A stretch of 64,000 nt of DNA from contig NZ_CP016353.1 of NCBI RefSeq assembly GCF_002240355.1, positions 1,662,501 through 1,726,500 of the forward strand, given 5' to 3'. Positions 8,662 to 19,637 of the stretch are shown here, piece after piece (position 1 is the first letter of the stretch; each line of letters starts with the position of its first letter). The position numbers were made by a program, and so were the translations under genes. The notes under the pieces are model-generated. The model was not told where the DNA came from. It saw only the letters and a program-made list of their open reading frames with translations, and did not search any database. The DNA is from Prauserella marina (GTDB lineage: Bacteria > Actinomycetota > Actinomycetes > Mycobacteriales > Pseudonocardiaceae).

Positions 8662-9660
8662 TTGGAATCGCAGTCGGATTTAGCGATAAGGACCGAAGGG
8701 CTGGTCAAGGTCTTCGGGAAAGTCCGGGCGTTGGACGGGGTGGATCTGACCGTGCCGGAGGGCATGGTCTACGGCTTCCTCGGCCCTAACGGAGCCGGGA
8801 AGACCACGGCCATCCGCACGCTGGCCACCCTGCTCAAACCGGACGAAGGCACCGCGCGGGTCTTCGGGTACGACGTCATGAAGCAACCCGAGGAGGTTCG
8901 CCGGGTAGTCAGCCTCACCGGCCAGTTCGCGTCGGTGGACGAGGCACTGACAGGCGCGGAGAACCTGGTGCTGGTGGCGAGGTTGCTGGGTCATTCGTGG
9001 GCGGAATCGCGCAAACGCGCGAACGTATTACTCGAAGCCTTCGGTATCGACTACGCGGGCGATCGACTGACGAAGAACTACTCGGGCGGCATGCGGCGCA
9101 GGCTGGACATCGCGGCAAGCATCATCGTTTCCCCGAAGTTGCTCTTCCTCGACGAGCCGACCGCGGGACTGGACCCGCAGGGGCGTAATCAGGTTTGGGA
9201 TGCCGTCCGGGCCCTCGTCGCGGTCGGCACCACGGTCTTGCTGACCACCCAGTACCTGGAGGAGGCAGACGCGCTGGTCGGCAGGATCGCGGTCATCGAC
9301 CACGGAAAGATCATCGCCGAGGGAACCCCGAATGAGCTGAAGGCTTCGGTCGGCAGCGGGGCGGTGCAGGTCAGACTGTTCCGCGCGGAGGACCGGCCAA
9401 AGGCGAGCGAGCTGCTTGCCGAGGCCCTCGGTGTACCGGTCGAGCTCGCATCCGACCCGTTGGCCATTTCCGCGAGGGCCAACGACCCGGAGCAGGTCGC
9501 CGCGGCACTGGTCATGCTGTCCAGATCCGGTATCAGGGTCGCCGACTACGCGCTCGGCCAGCCGAGCCTCGACGAGGTTTTCCTGGCACTCACCGGGCAC
9601 AAGGTCGATGTCAGCCCCGGCTCCGAAGCAGGCAACAAGAATGAGGAGGTTGCCGTATGA
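8662..9660 (+). CDS. drrA: Daunorubicin-resistance-type ABC exporter ATPase, DrrA
   Basis: About 332 residues from the TTG at 8662, preceded by GGGAGAG; DrrA is about 330 residues. Walker [10 protein letters not shown], signature [12 protein letters not shown] and Walker [14 protein letters not shown] are all present, with the DrrA-type C-terminal extension ([12 protein letters not shown]). It pairs with the overlapping DrrB permease to export the glycosylated product. A rare TTA leucine codon lies at 9028-9030 (codon 123), so its translation may depend on the UAA-reading leucyl-tRNA. The divergent promoter carries GTAC palindromes and should answer to the neighbouring TetR repressor. Confidence 0.93.
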   Translation: MESQSDLAIRTEGLVKVFGKVRALDGVDLTVPEGMVYGFLGPNGAGKTTAIRTLATLLKPDEGTARVFGYDVMKQPEEVRRVVSLTGQFASVDEALTGAENLVLVARLLGHSWAESRKRANVLLEAFGIDYAGDRLTKNYSGGMRRRLDIAASIIVSPKLLFLDEPTAGLDPQGRNQVWDAVRALVAVGTTVLLTTQYLEEADALVGRIAVIDHGKIIAEGTPNELKASVGSGAVQVRLFRAEDRPKASELLAEALGVPVELASDPLAISARANDPEQVAAALVMLSRSGIRVADYALGQPSLDEVFLALTGHKVDVSPGSEAGNKNEEVAV

Positions 9661-10514
9661 CCACCGCCACCAATGACGACACGATCGTCGAACCCAAGCC
9701 GGTCCTCGAGAACGCACTGCGCAACGCGCTGGCGACCCACGCGCGACCCAAGAGGCCGGGCCCGTTGTCAGCTTCGCTCACTCACCTGTGGCGAGCGGTG
9801 TCCACGTTCCGGCACCACCCGGGCCAGTTGCTGGACATGGTCCTGTTCCCGTTCGTCTTCCTGCTGGTGTTCACGTACCTGTTCGGCGGCGCGATCGACG
9901 GCTCCACCACCGTCTATCTACAGCAGTTCCTGCCGGGGATCCTGGTGCAGACGGTAGTGATGATGTCGGTCTACACGGGGACCGCGCTGAACACCGACAT
10001 CACCAAGGGAATCTTCGACCGGTTCCGTACGCTGCCGTTCTGGCAGCCGGCAACCATCGTCGGCAGCCTGCTGGCCGACATGGGGCGCTACATCGTGGCA
10101 CTCGGCCTGACGATCGGGCTTGGAATGCTGCTGGGATTCCGCCCGGCGAGCGTGGTCGGCTGCATCGCCGCGGTCGCGGTGCTGATCGTATTCGCATTCG
10201 GCGTGAGCTGGATTTTCACGACGCTGGGCGTCGTAGCCAAGTCACCGTCGACAGTCGCCTCGACGAGCATGATCGTGGTGTTCCCGCTGGTATTCGCGAG
10301 CAACATCTTCGTCCCCACCGCCTCCATGCCCGGCTGGATGGCGGCGTTCGCGAACGCCAACCCGATGAGCCACGCCGCTACCGCGGCGCGTGGCCTCATG
10401 CACGGCACCGCTACGGCAGGGCAGGTCGCCTGGGCACTCGGGCTGGCCGCGGCGCTGGTCGTGGTGTTCGCGCCGCTCACCATGATCGCCTACCGCAAAC
10501 GCAAGGACCGCTGA
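9657..10514 (+). CDS. drrB: ABC-2 type exporter permease, DrrB
   Basis: A 285-residue inner-membrane protein with about six hydrophobic segments typical of ABC-2 permeases. These include [19 protein letters not shown] near residue 65 and the conserved loop [12 protein letters not shown]. The ATG overlaps the drrA stop (ATGA), so the two subunits are coupled in translation. With DrrA it forms the anthracycline efflux pump. Confidence 0.92.
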   Translation: MTTATNDDTIVEPKPVLENALRNALATHARPKRPGPLSASLTHLWRAVSTFRHHPGQLLDMVLFPFVFLLVFTYLFGGAIDGSTTVYLQQFLPGILVQTVVMMSVYTGTALNTDITKGIFDRFRTLPFWQPATIVGSLLADMGRYIVALGLTIGLGMLLGFRPASVVGCIAAVAVLIVFAFGVSWIFTTLGVVAKSPSTVASTSMIVVFPLVFASNIFVPTASMPGWMAAFANANPMSHAATAARGLMHGTATAGQVAWALGLAAALVVVFAPLTMIAYRKRKDR

Positions 10515-10518
10515 TCTA

Positions 10519-10553
10519 TCGCCGCACTGGCGGCAATGCTGCCGGTGCGGCGA
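10519..10553. terminator. Hairpin between convergent drrB and the TylF-like gene
   Basis: TCGCCGCACTGGC (10519-10531) pairs with GCCGGTGCGGCGA (10541-10553) over 13 positions with one G-U pair. There is no U tract, as is common in actinomycetes. It can serve both strands. Confidence 0.65.
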
Positions 10554-10565
10554 AGGAGCGGTGGG

Positions 10566-11321
10566 TCAAGAGCTACGGCGCCAATAGACACTGCTGTCGT
10601 CAATGGTGACCATCTCGTCGGTAATACCGTGCTTCTCCCGGTACTCCAGGACCGCTTCCCTGCAAGCCGGAATGACGTAGTCGTCGATGATCACGAACCC
10701 GCCAGGCGAAAGCCTGGGGTACAGGTTGGCCAGGGAATCCATTGTGGACTCGTAGAGATCGCCGTCCAGTCGCAGCACCGCGAGCTTGTCGATCGGCGCG
10801 GTGGGCAGCGTGTCCCGGAACCAGCCCGGCAGAAAAGCCACCTGATCGTCGAGCAAATCGTAGCAGGCGAAGTTCTCCTTGACCTGGTCCAGCGAAATGG
10901 CCAAGTGATCGTTGTACTTGTGCAGAGCCAGCTCGCGGTCGCTCGGGTGGCTGCTCCCGTCGGTGACGGGCATGCCCTCGAACGAGTCCGCCAGCCACAC
11001 CGTGCGGTCCTTCACCCCATGCGCCTCGAGAACTCCACGGGCGAAGATGGAAGCACCGCCACGCCACACGCCCGTTTCGATCAAGTCACCGGGAACGTTG
11101 TCGGCCAGCACCTTTTCCACACAATATTGCAGATTGTCGAGGCGCTTCAAACCGACCATGGTGTGGGCCACCATCGGCCAGTCCTCCCCATTGGCCCGGT
11201 TGTGTTCCGAGTAGCCCTCCCCGAAGTAATACCACGACGCTTGCTGCGCCCCATCCTTGTAGATGACATTGGTGAGGACCTTCTTCAACAGGTCCAAATA
11301 CAGCGTGGTGCCGCTATCCAT
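10566..11321 (-). CDS. TylF/MycF-family sugar O-methyltransferase (macrocin 3-O-methyltransferase type)
   Basis: A 251-residue Mg2+-dependent SAM methyltransferase. The SAM site DLIETGVWRGGASIFARG lies near residue 78; LRLDGDLYESTMDSL and GGFVIIDDY supply the acidic metal ligands. TylF and MycF methylate the 3'-hydroxyl of 6-deoxyallose-derived sugars already attached to a macrolide, so a 6-deoxyhexose of the anthracycline is the likely acceptor. With the MycE-like enzyme at 12.8 kb it suggests a sugar O-methylated at two positions. A candidate SARP box with second heptamer 57 bp upstream (11372-11389) suggests activation with the cluster. Confidence 0.88.
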   Translation of the reverse strand: MDSGTTLYLDLLKKVLTNVIYKDGAQQASWYYFGEGYSEHNRANGEDWPMVAHTMVGLKRLDNLQYCVEKVLADNVPGDLIETGVWRGGASIFARGVLEAHGVKDRTVWLADSFEGMPVTDGSSHPSDRELALHKYNDHLAISLDQVKENFACYDLLDDQVAFLPGWFRDTLPTAPIDKLAVLRLDGDLYESTMDSLANLYPRLSPGGFVIIDDYVIPACREAVLEYREKHGITDEMVTIDDSSVYWRRSS

Positions 11322-11371
11322 CTGTTCGTCTCCCTGTTGGCGTCAGCCCCATCCGCCAGGATGGCACCCTT

Positions 11372-11389
11372 AGCTAGTAACGCCCTCAA
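11372..11389 (-). promoter_or_regulatory. Candidate SARP box for the TylF-like gene
   Basis: Read on the minus strand: TTGAGGG-CGTT-ACTAGCT, two heptamers on an 11-bp period. The second ends its approach 57 bp before the start codon. It shares the CGTT spacer with the boxes of the ketoreductase, KS-alpha and MycE-like genes. Confidence 0.5.
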
Positions 11390-11404
11390 GGAAGCAGGTG
11401 AACC

Positions 11405-12607
11405 TCACGCGCCGGCCGCCTTGGCCAGTAACTCAGCGCGGTCTGTGCGCTCCCAAGGCAGGTCGAGGTCTGTCCGGCCGAAGTGCCCGTATGCCGCGGT
11501 CGGCGAATAGATCGGCCGCAACAGGTCAAGGTCGCGGATGATGGCGGCCGGACGAAGATCGAAAATTTCCCTGATCGCTCGCTCAATCCGGGTTGGGTCC
11601 ACTGTCGCGGTGCCGAAGGTATCCACGAACAGCCCGACCGGCGCCGCCTCCCCGGTCGCATACGCCACCTGTACTTCGAGCCGGCGCGTAAGGCCGGCCG
11701 CGACCGCGTTCTTCGCGATCCAACGCATCGCATAGGCCGCCGAACGGTCCACTTTGGATGGATCTTTCCCCGAAAAGGCACCGCCACCGTGCCGCGCCAT
11801 TCCGCCGTAGGTGTCCACGATGATCTTCCGGCCGGTCAGGCCCGCGTCGCCCATCGGGCCACCGATCACGAACCGGCCGGTCGGGTTCACCAGCAGTCGC
11901 ACCTTCTCGGTGTCCAGCTCAAGCCCTGCCAACTCCGGAACCACCACCTGCTCACGTACGTCGGTCGCGAGCATCGAGTCCGGATCGACCCCGTCCGCGT
12001 GCTGGCTGGACACCACTACCGTGTCCAGCCGCACCGGTTGGTCTCCCGCGTACTCGATTGTCACCTGGGTCTTGCCGTCCGGCCTCAGATAGGGGAGCGC
12101 TCCGTTCTTGCCGACCGCGGTCAGCCGACGGGACAGCCGGTGGGCCAGCGCGATCGGCAACGGCATCAGCTCCGGCGTCTCCGTGCACGCGTACCCGAAC
12201 ATCAGGCCCTGGTCACCTGCCCCCTGAAGAACGATCTCGTCCTCGGCTTCGACAGCGGTCGCCACGCACGACTCGTGGGAGTGATTCACGCCCTGCGCGA
12301 TATCAGGAGACTGCGCCCCGATCGCGATGTTGACACCACACGAACGCCCGTCAAAACCTTTTGCCGAAGAGTCGTATCCGATATCGACGATCTTCGCGCG
12401 GACGATCGACGGGATGTCGCTGTACGCCTCGGATGTCACCTCGCCCACCACGTGGACCTGCCCGGTAGCCACCATCGTCTCCACTGCCACCAGGGAGCAA
12501 GGATCCATCTCCAGCAACGCGTCCAGAACCGAGTCCGAGATCGCGTCACAGATCTTGTCCGGATGCCCCTCGGTCACCGACTCCGAGGTGAAAAGGCGTG
12601 TCGACAT
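11405..12607 (-). CDS. metK: S-adenosylmethionine synthetase
   Basis: A 400-residue full-length enzyme that makes SAM from methionine and [15 protein letters not shown] near residue 14 (ATP site), the [12 protein letters not shown] hexapeptide region and [12 protein letters not shown] (loop and phosphate binding) are intact, so it is probably active. A housekeeping metK is expected elsewhere. This copy lies among eight methyltransferase genes and most likely raises SAM supply during production. It follows the TylF-like gene's promoter region on the same strand and is divergent from the MycE-like gene. Confidence 0.95.
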   Translation of the reverse strand: MSTRLFTSESVTEGHPDKICDAISDSVLDALLEMDPCSLVAVETMVATGQVHVVGEVTSEAYSDIPSIVRAKIVDIGYDSSAKGFDGRSCGVNIAIGAQSPDIAQGVNHSHESCVATAVEAEDEIVLQGAGDQGLMFGYACTETPELMPLPIALAHRLSRRLTAVGKNGALPYLRPDGKTQVTIEYAGDQPVRLDTVVVSSQHADGVDPDSMLATDVREQVVVPELAGLELDTEKVRLLVNPTGRFVIGGPMGDAGLTGRKIIVDTYGGMARHGGGAFSGKDPSKVDRSAAYAMRWIAKNAVAAGLTRRLEVQVAYATGEAAPVGLFVDTFGTATVDPTRIERAIREIFDLRPAAIIRDLDLLRPIYSPTAAYGHFGRTDLDLPWERTDRAELLAKAAGA

Positions 12608-12767
12608 AGTGCTCCTCCGTCACGGATGGGCGGATGGATGAGATCCGACCGCGCCCAGGACAGTCACCTCCGCAAGCTTGGCCGGGCCTCCTCAAGACCT
12701 CGTATATTCGCCGCGGAGCAGGAGCCGGTTCGACCCGTCCGGCAAAACTGATGGCATGTACCGGTTC

Positions 12768-12785
12768 TCTGGCGCGTTTCTAGGG
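12768..12785 (+). promoter_or_regulatory. Candidate SARP box for the MycE-like operon
   Basis: TCTGGCG-CGTT-TCTAGGG, two heptamers 11 bp apart. The second begins 51 bp before the GTG start, within the metK/MycE divergent region. Confidence 0.6.
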
Positions 12786-12829
12786 CTACCGATGAGCATG
12801 GGTGCGTTGGTTCGGAGAGATGGGGTGAC

Positions 12830-13981
12830 GTGGAGAAGCTGCTGTCGATCGCGGACGGGGTCGAGGAAGACACGAGAGCGCGGCTCGATGACGTGGACGC
12901 CTCGCTCGTGCTGAGAGAGATGGTGTCGCGAGCCGCGTTGCTCGTCGGCCCCAGCATGCCGGTGACCATTCAATTCGATCTCGCGGCAGCGGACAAGAAG
13001 CTCGGCTACCTGGTGACCATCGGCCCCGGCGAGTCCAAAGTAGAGTCTGGATGGTCGCAAGACGCCCCAGCGCGGATACGGCAGGACCTCGCCGAACTCG
13101 TGCGGTCGGTATTCGGGCCGGTCGGTGGCGAGCATGCCACCCGCGAGATCGAACTGATGGAGAACCCCGGGCCGAAGACCATCGACCCCGACGCCGTGCT
13201 GGACAAGCGGCGAGCCACGGCACTGGCCGTGCACCAGTTGCTGAAAGCCTGCTCGCCGAGGCAGCTGGACCTCGACACGCTGGCGCTGCACTTCGGGTCG
13301 GACAAATGGGCCGACCATTGGTATACGCCACACTATGATCGGCACTTCGCGCCCTACCGGGAACGCCGGGTCAAGCTGCTGGAGATCGGTATCGGCGGGT
13401 ACGAAGCATCCGACCAGGGCGGCGAGTCGCTGCGGATGTGGAAGCACTACTTCCGGCGTGGCCTGATCAATGGCCTGGACATCTACGACAAGTCGAGCCT
13501 CGACGAACCAAGGATTCGGACGATCAAGGGGTCCCAGGCGGATCCGGACTTCCTGATCGAACTCGCGGGCCGGATCGGCCCGCTGGACATCATCATCGAT
13601 GACGGCAGCCATCTGAGTGCCGATGTGATCACCTCGTTCCAGGCACTGTTTCCGCTGCTGGCACCGGGTGGTCTCTACGTGATCGAAGATTTGCAGACCT
13701 CGTATTGGCCCGGCTGGAACGGGGGCAGCGACGATCTGAACGACCCCGGTACGTCACTTGGTTTCCTCAAGACGCTGGTCGACTCGCTGCACCATCAGGA
13801 ACGAGCAGGTAGCCGCCCGTCCGCAATGGACAAAGAAGTCGGTGCGCTGCACATGTATCACAACATCGGGTTCGTCGAGAAGAGCGTGAACGCCGAACAG
13901 TCCTCGGCAGCCTGGATCCCGCGTGACCTCGACCCGATGACGTGGATGTACCCGCCGACGGCAAACGAAGACACGGAGTGA
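12830..13981 (+). CDS. MycE-like sugar 2-O-methyltransferase
   Basis: A 383-residue homologue of MycE (mycinamicin VI 2''-O-methyltransferase, about 399 residues). The N-terminal half is the helical auxiliary domain. The C-terminal half carries the SAM motif LLEIGIGGYEAS, the metal-binding IIIDDGSHLSADV and a second acidic site in LYVIEDLQTSYW. MycE methylates the 2-hydroxyl of a 6-deoxyallose, so the target here should be a 2-hydroxylated 6-deoxyhexose such as rhamnose. It starts at a GTG with GGAGAG upstream and is followed 41 bp later by an N-methyltransferase, in an operon with its own SARP-like box. Confidence 0.87.
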   Translation: MEKLLSIADGVEEDTRARLDDVDASLVLREMVSRAALLVGPSMPVTIQFDLAAADKKLGYLVTIGPGESKVESGWSQDAPARIRQDLAELVRSVFGPVGGEHATREIELMENPGPKTIDPDAVLDKRRATALAVHQLLKACSPRQLDLDTLALHFGSDKWADHWYTPHYDRHFAPYRERRVKLLEIGIGGYEASDQGGESLRMWKHYFRRGLINGLDIYDKSSLDEPRIRTIKGSQADPDFLIELAGRIGPLDIIIDDGSHLSADVITSFQALFPLLAPGGLYVIEDLQTSYWPGWNGGSDDLNDPGTSLGFLKTLVDSLHHQERAGSRPSAMDKEVGALHMYHNIGFVEKSVNAEQSSAAWIPRDLDPMTWMYPPTANEDTE

Positions 13982-14022
13982 GGAACCTGGTTGGGGAGCG
14001 ACCGATACCGTAGGAGATTCCC

Positions 14023-14736
14023 GTGTATGGAGCCGATCTGGCCGAGGTCTTCGAACTGATCCATCGCGGCCGGGGTAAGGACTACCTCGCCGAGGCCGAA
14101 GTGGTGACAAAGTGGATCCGGTCGCGCGTCCCGAACGCGGTCTCGCTACTGGACGTCGCTTGCGGGACCGGATCGCACCTGAAGGCGTTCGCAACGTTGT
14201 TCGATCACGTCGAGGGCCTGGAGATCTCCGAACCATTCGTGCGGACCGCAAGAGAAACCGTGCCAGGGGCTGAATTGCACCTCGGCGATATGCGTGACTT
14301 CGATCTCGGCCGGAGGTTCGACGCGATCAGCTGCATGTTCGGCTCGATCGGATACTTGACCACCACGCGGGAGCTGACCGCGACGCTGACCAGGTTCGCC
14401 CACCATCTCGTTCCCGGCGGAGCAGTTGCGGTCGATCCATGGTGGTTCCTGGAAAACTACGCCGACGGCTACGTCTCCGGATCGGTGCTCCAAGTGGATG
14501 GCATGACCATCTCCAGGGTGTCGCACTCCAAGTTGGAGGGCAACGCGTCCAGGATGGACGTGCACTACGTCGTCGCCGACTCCGTCAACGGTGCCCGGCA
14601 TTTCGTCGAGAATCACCTGATCACGCTGTTCACCCGTGAGCAATACGAAACCGCCTTCGCCGCGGCCGGTTTCGCGGTCGACTACATCGAGGGCCTGCAC
14701 TCCGGCCGCGGCCTGTTCATCGGCGCCCGCAAGTAG
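14023..14736 (+). CDS. Aminosugar N,N-dimethyltransferase, DesVI/TylM1 family (copy 1)
   Basis: A 237-residue SAM methyltransferase. VYGADLAEVFELIHRGRGKDY at the N-terminus, LLDVACGTGSHL (SAM loop, about residue 43), DAISCMFGSIGYL and VDPWWFLENY are family hallmarks. DesVI and TylM1 convert TDP-3-amino-3,6-dideoxyhexose to the dimethylamino sugar. It has a close paralogue at 28831-29592 and a decayed third copy near 2.9 kb, so two aminosugars or two aminated positions may be methylated. TAGGAG precedes the GTG start. Confidence 0.92.
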   Translation: MYGADLAEVFELIHRGRGKDYLAEAEVVTKWIRSRVPNAVSLLDVACGTGSHLKAFATLFDHVEGLEISEPFVRTARETVPGAELHLGDMRDFDLGRRFDAISCMFGSIGYLTTTRELTATLTRFAHHLVPGGAVAVDPWWFLENYADGYVSGSVLQVDGMTISRVSHSKLEGNASRMDVHYVVADSVNGARHFVENHLITLFTREQYETAFAAAGFAVDYIEGLHSGRGLFIGARK

Positions 14737-14775
14737 CGTCGCCGGCTCACCCCCCGACGCATCCGAAATCACACC

Positions 14776-14812
14776 GTCCATGGTGGGCGGGCAGAACCCG
14801 TCCACCATGGAC
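14776..14812. terminator. Large palindrome between convergent genes (bidirectional terminator)
   Basis: GTCCATGGTGGGCGGG (14776-14791), a CAGAA loop and CCCGTCCACCATGGAC (14797-14812) form a 16-bp stem with a single G-U position. It separates the N-methyltransferase from the convergent glycosyltransferase. Confidence 0.78.
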
Positions 14813-14846
14813 CCGCCGCGCTCGGTGCTCGGCTACGTGGTACCGC

Positions 14847-16112
14847 CTAACCCGCGCGGTGCTGGGTGGTCAGCCGCTCCAGGACTGGAACAGTCTCATT
14901 CGGACTGGCGGCGGCAGCCATCACGTCCCGCAGGCGTTGCGCGCCCTCGGTGAACGAGGGCTCCTCCAGTACCCGCACCAACTTCTCCCGCAGCTTTTCC
15001 ACGGTCAGCTCGAACGAAGGGATATGCAGCCCCGCGCCCAGCTCCTCAAGCCGCTGCGCGCGGTAGATCGCGTCCCACATCCAGCCCATCGCGACCTGGG
15101 GAACCCCGTAGGCCGCGGCAGTCGCCCAGGTACCGGCGCCGCCGTGGTGCACGATCGCCGAGCAGCTCGGCATCAACGCGGCCAACGGAACACGGTCCAC
15201 AACGCGGGTGTTGCCGGGAACCTTCGGCACTCCTTCGAGTTCCTTTTCGCTGAGCAAAGCGACAACCTCGATGTCGAGGTTCTCGATCGCCTCGAAGAGG
15301 TCCGCCACCTTCACCGCGTTGGGAAACTCCGACTGCCGGATCGTTTCCCCCAGCGTGAAGCACACCCTCGGCCGAGTGGGTGCGACTCGCAGCCAGTCCG
15401 GCACCACAGCCGGTGTCGGGCCATTGTATGGCAGGTAACGCATCTCCACGGTCGGAAGGCCGAGCGGAAGTCGTACACCGACGGGCATCTGATCGATGGT
15501 CCACTGCCCGGTGACGACTTCCTCGTCGAACTCACACCCGTGCCGCTCCAGCACGAGTGTCAGCCATTCCTCCAACGAGTCGTCGTATTGCTCGGGTTCC
15601 TTCGCCGCTCGTTGCAGGAAGACCTTGCGAACGCCGTAGAAAGTGTCCGGAAAGGACAGTATGCGCGCGTGCGCGGCACCGGCTGCCCTGGCCGCCACGG
15701 CACCGGCGAAGGTGAACAGCTCCCAGATGACCAGGTCCGGCTTCCAGTTTCTGGCGAAGTCGACCAGTTCGTCCACCATGGAGTCGTTGTTGATCTGCAT
15801 GTAGTACGTCGCGGTCAGCAGGGAGTTGGACGCGATGTGAAAATCAAGGTCCAGCAGCTCCGGTCGGTGTTCGAGAAAGTCACGGCTCGAATGCTGGGCA
15901 TACATGCTCGCGCCCACCCGCCGCGTGACCTCGTGCATCCTGTGGTCGCTGCCGACCGGAATCGCGGTGAGGCCCGCTTGCGTGATGCTCTCGGTCAGCG
16001 CGGGCTGGCTCGCCACCCTTACTTCGTGTCCCGCGGTTCGCAATGCCCAGGCCAACGGAACGGCACCATTGAAGTGAGCGTCCAGCGCGAACGACGTGAT
16101 CAGGATTCGCAT
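14847..16112 (-). CDS. Activator-dependent glycosyltransferase, GT1 family (AknS/EryCIII type)
   Basis: A 421-residue GT-B fold enzyme that transfers a deoxysugar from a TDP-sugar to the aglycone or a growing chain. MRILITSFALDAHF at the start, AWALRTAGHEVRVASQPAL, and the nucleotide-sugar site SAIVHHGGAGTW (about residue 330) are typical. It lies directly downstream of a haem-less P450-like protein with only 15 bp between them, the arrangement of AknT/AknS and EryCII/EryCIII, where the partner activates the transferase. The pair may add the first aminosugar, by analogy with AknS/AknT and L-rhodosamine. Confidence 0.93.
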   Translation of the reverse strand: MRILITSFALDAHFNGAVPLAWALRTAGHEVRVASQPALTESITQAGLTAIPVGSDHRMHEVTRRVGASMYAQHSSRDFLEHRPELLDLDFHIASNSLLTATYYMQINNDSMVDELVDFARNWKPDLVIWELFTFAGAVAARAAGAAHARILSFPDTFYGVRKVFLQRAAKEPEQYDDSLEEWLTLVLERHGCEFDEEVVTGQWTIDQMPVGVRLPLGLPTVEMRYLPYNGPTPAVVPDWLRVAPTRPRVCFTLGETIRQSEFPNAVKVADLFEAIENLDIEVVALLSEKELEGVPKVPGNTRVVDRVPLAALMPSCSAIVHHGGAGTWATAAAYGVPQVAMGWMWDAIYRAQRLEELGAGLHIPSFELTVEKLREKLVRVLEEPSFTEGAQRLRDVMAAAASPNETVPVLERLTTQHRAG

Positions 16113-16127
16113 CGGATCCTCCCTTGA

Positions 16128-17408
16128 CTATGCGTTGCTGACCGGGAACCGCAGGACCCCGCGCGTGACCGGGGACCGCATCCGGCGCAATACGCGCTCG
16201 CGATGGCGCAGCGCCGGGAAGCGGGCTGCCAGGGCGCCCACCGCGACCTCGGCCTGCAACCGGACCAGCGGCGCGACGAATCCGCCGTAGAGTCCGCCAA
16301 ACAGGCTCAGCTGGTCTACTTCGGACTTCCGGATGATATCGAATCGTTCCGGTTCGGCGAAAACCGCCGGGTCTCGGTTGGCGGCTCCGACCACCACGAC
16401 AAGCTGAGTATCAGCCGGGATCTTCTCTCCGCAGATCTCGACGTCCTTGGTGGTGATGCGGTGCTCCAGCCGGACGGGCGAGTCGAATCGCAGGGTCTCC
16501 TCGACCGTTCCGCGGGCGAGGCCGGGATCGCCGCGCAGCACCTGCCACTGGTCAGGATGGTCGAGCAGCGCGACCACCGAGTTGCAGATCAGGTTCACCG
16601 CCACCTCGATACCGGCCACCGTCAGCAGCAGGCCCGCCGCCAGCACGTCTTCCGCGCCGCCCGTGCTCGGCCGCTGTTCGCCGAACAGTTGCTGTGTGCC
16701 GAGCAATTCGCGGAGCTCGGCAAGGGAGGTCATCAGGGCACGAGCGACCTTGTACTGCGGCGGGCACAATCCGCTGTCCAGCGCGATGCCGACGCTGGAG
16801 GCAAGTTCGGCGAAACGGTCCCGTTCGTCAGCCGGAATGTTCAGGATCTCCGCCACCAGCGTGGTCGCGACAGGTCGTGCGAAGTCCGCCATCATGTCGA
16901 ACTCGCCGGGCAAGCTGCCCGCTGTCCGCTCGACGATCCGCTGCACGGCGGGGTGGTGTGCCCGCACAGCCTCGGCGCCGAGCAACGGATCGAAGAGTGT
17001 GCCGATCCGCTCGTAGTCCGCACGCTTGAGGTTGAGGAACGCGTCGTCCAGCGGAACGATGTGGCAGAGCTTCGGGTTGTCCCAGATGTCCTGGAACATG
17101 TGCTGCTGCGGGGACTCGTCCTCACCCTCGTGGCGCAGCTCCAGCCGCGGATCCGCGAGAATGTCGCGGGCGTGCGGGTAATGCCCGGTCACCCAGGCGC
17201 CGGTCTCGCTCTTGTAGAGCGCGCCGCGCTCGCGCACTCGCGCGTCGAGCGCGGCCGGGTCATCGCTGCCCGCCCTCAGGAGCAACGCGTACGGGTCTCC
17301 CTGCGCACCGAAGATGAACTGGAAGCCGCGAACGGTCAGCAGGTGACGACCGAGGTCACTGTTGGTCGCGGTTCGTGCCGTGGCAGACGTCGTTGACGTG
17401 GCAGACAT
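16128..17408 (-). CDS. Haem-less P450-like glycosyltransferase activator (AknT/DesVIII/EryCII type)
   Basis: A 426-residue protein with the P450 fold. The conserved ETLRFDSPVRLEHR (ExxR helix region) and ANRDPAVFAEPERFD are present. Where a P450 would have FGxGxHxCxG it reads LSLFGGLYGGFVAPLVRLQA, without the haem-ligand cysteine, so it is not a monooxygenase. Relatives are chaperone-like subunits that bind and activate their glycosyltransferase, here the downstream gene. It is the first of two such genes in the window. It follows the methylesterase by five bases in the same operon. Confidence 0.92.
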   Translation of the reverse strand: MSATSTTSATARTATNSDLGRHLLTVRGFQFIFGAQGDPYALLLRAGSDDPAALDARVRERGALYKSETGAWVTGHYPHARDILADPRLELRHEGEDESPQQHMFQDIWDNPKLCHIVPLDDAFLNLKRADYERIGTLFDPLLGAEAVRAHHPAVQRIVERTAGSLPGEFDMMADFARPVATTLVAEILNIPADERDRFAELASSVGIALDSGLCPPQYKVARALMTSLAELRELLGTQQLFGEQRPSTGGAEDVLAAGLLLTVAGIEVAVNLICNSVVALLDHPDQWQVLRGDPGLARGTVEETLRFDSPVRLEHRITTKDVEICGEKIPADTQLVVVVGAANRDPAVFAEPERFDIIRKSEVDQLSLFGGLYGGFVAPLVRLQAEVAVGALAARFPALRHRERVLRRMRSPVTRGVLRFPVSNA

Positions 17409-17413
17409 GGATC

Positions 17414-19374
<1,961 letters not shown>

Positions 19375-19418
19375 CGACGCTCCTCAGGGTGTAATCGGGT
19401 CCAGTCCGATGGTCGCCA

Positions 19419-19436
19419 ATTCGAATCAGGTGAATC
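19419..19436 (-). promoter_or_regulatory. Candidate SARP box for the DnrK-like operon
   Basis: On the minus strand GATTCAC-CTGA-TTCGAAT, an 11-bp-period heptamer pair whose second member starts 51 bp from the start codon. The core is TTCGAA rather than TCTAG, so support is positional. Confidence 0.38.
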
Positions 19437-19573
19437 TCGCCCGAGATATTTGGTCCGTCTTCGACCTTTATCAACCGTCGTAATTGTTGGCTGAGCCAGC
19501 CGCGGGAAACAAGGGATAGCCGACGTCCTCCGGATATTTCGCTAGCCAAAATAGATCGCGTTCGGAGCCAACA

Positions 19574-19591
19574 TCCAGCTGGATTCTAGGT
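19574..19591 (+). promoter_or_regulatory. Candidate SARP box for the AknG-like methyltransferase
   Basis: TCCAGCT-GGAT-TCTAGGT, heptamers 11 bp apart. The TCTAG heptamer starts 53 bp before the GTG start codon. Confidence 0.52.
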
Positions 19592-19637
19592 CGGCCGTGA
19601 ACGCTCGAACCACCACTCGCGGAATGAGGAGAGCAAC

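Noticed and set aside
16128-17408. A cytochrome P450 monooxygenase
   Set aside because: The fold is P450-like, but the haem-binding cysteine motif is missing; it fits the glycosyltransferase-activator class.
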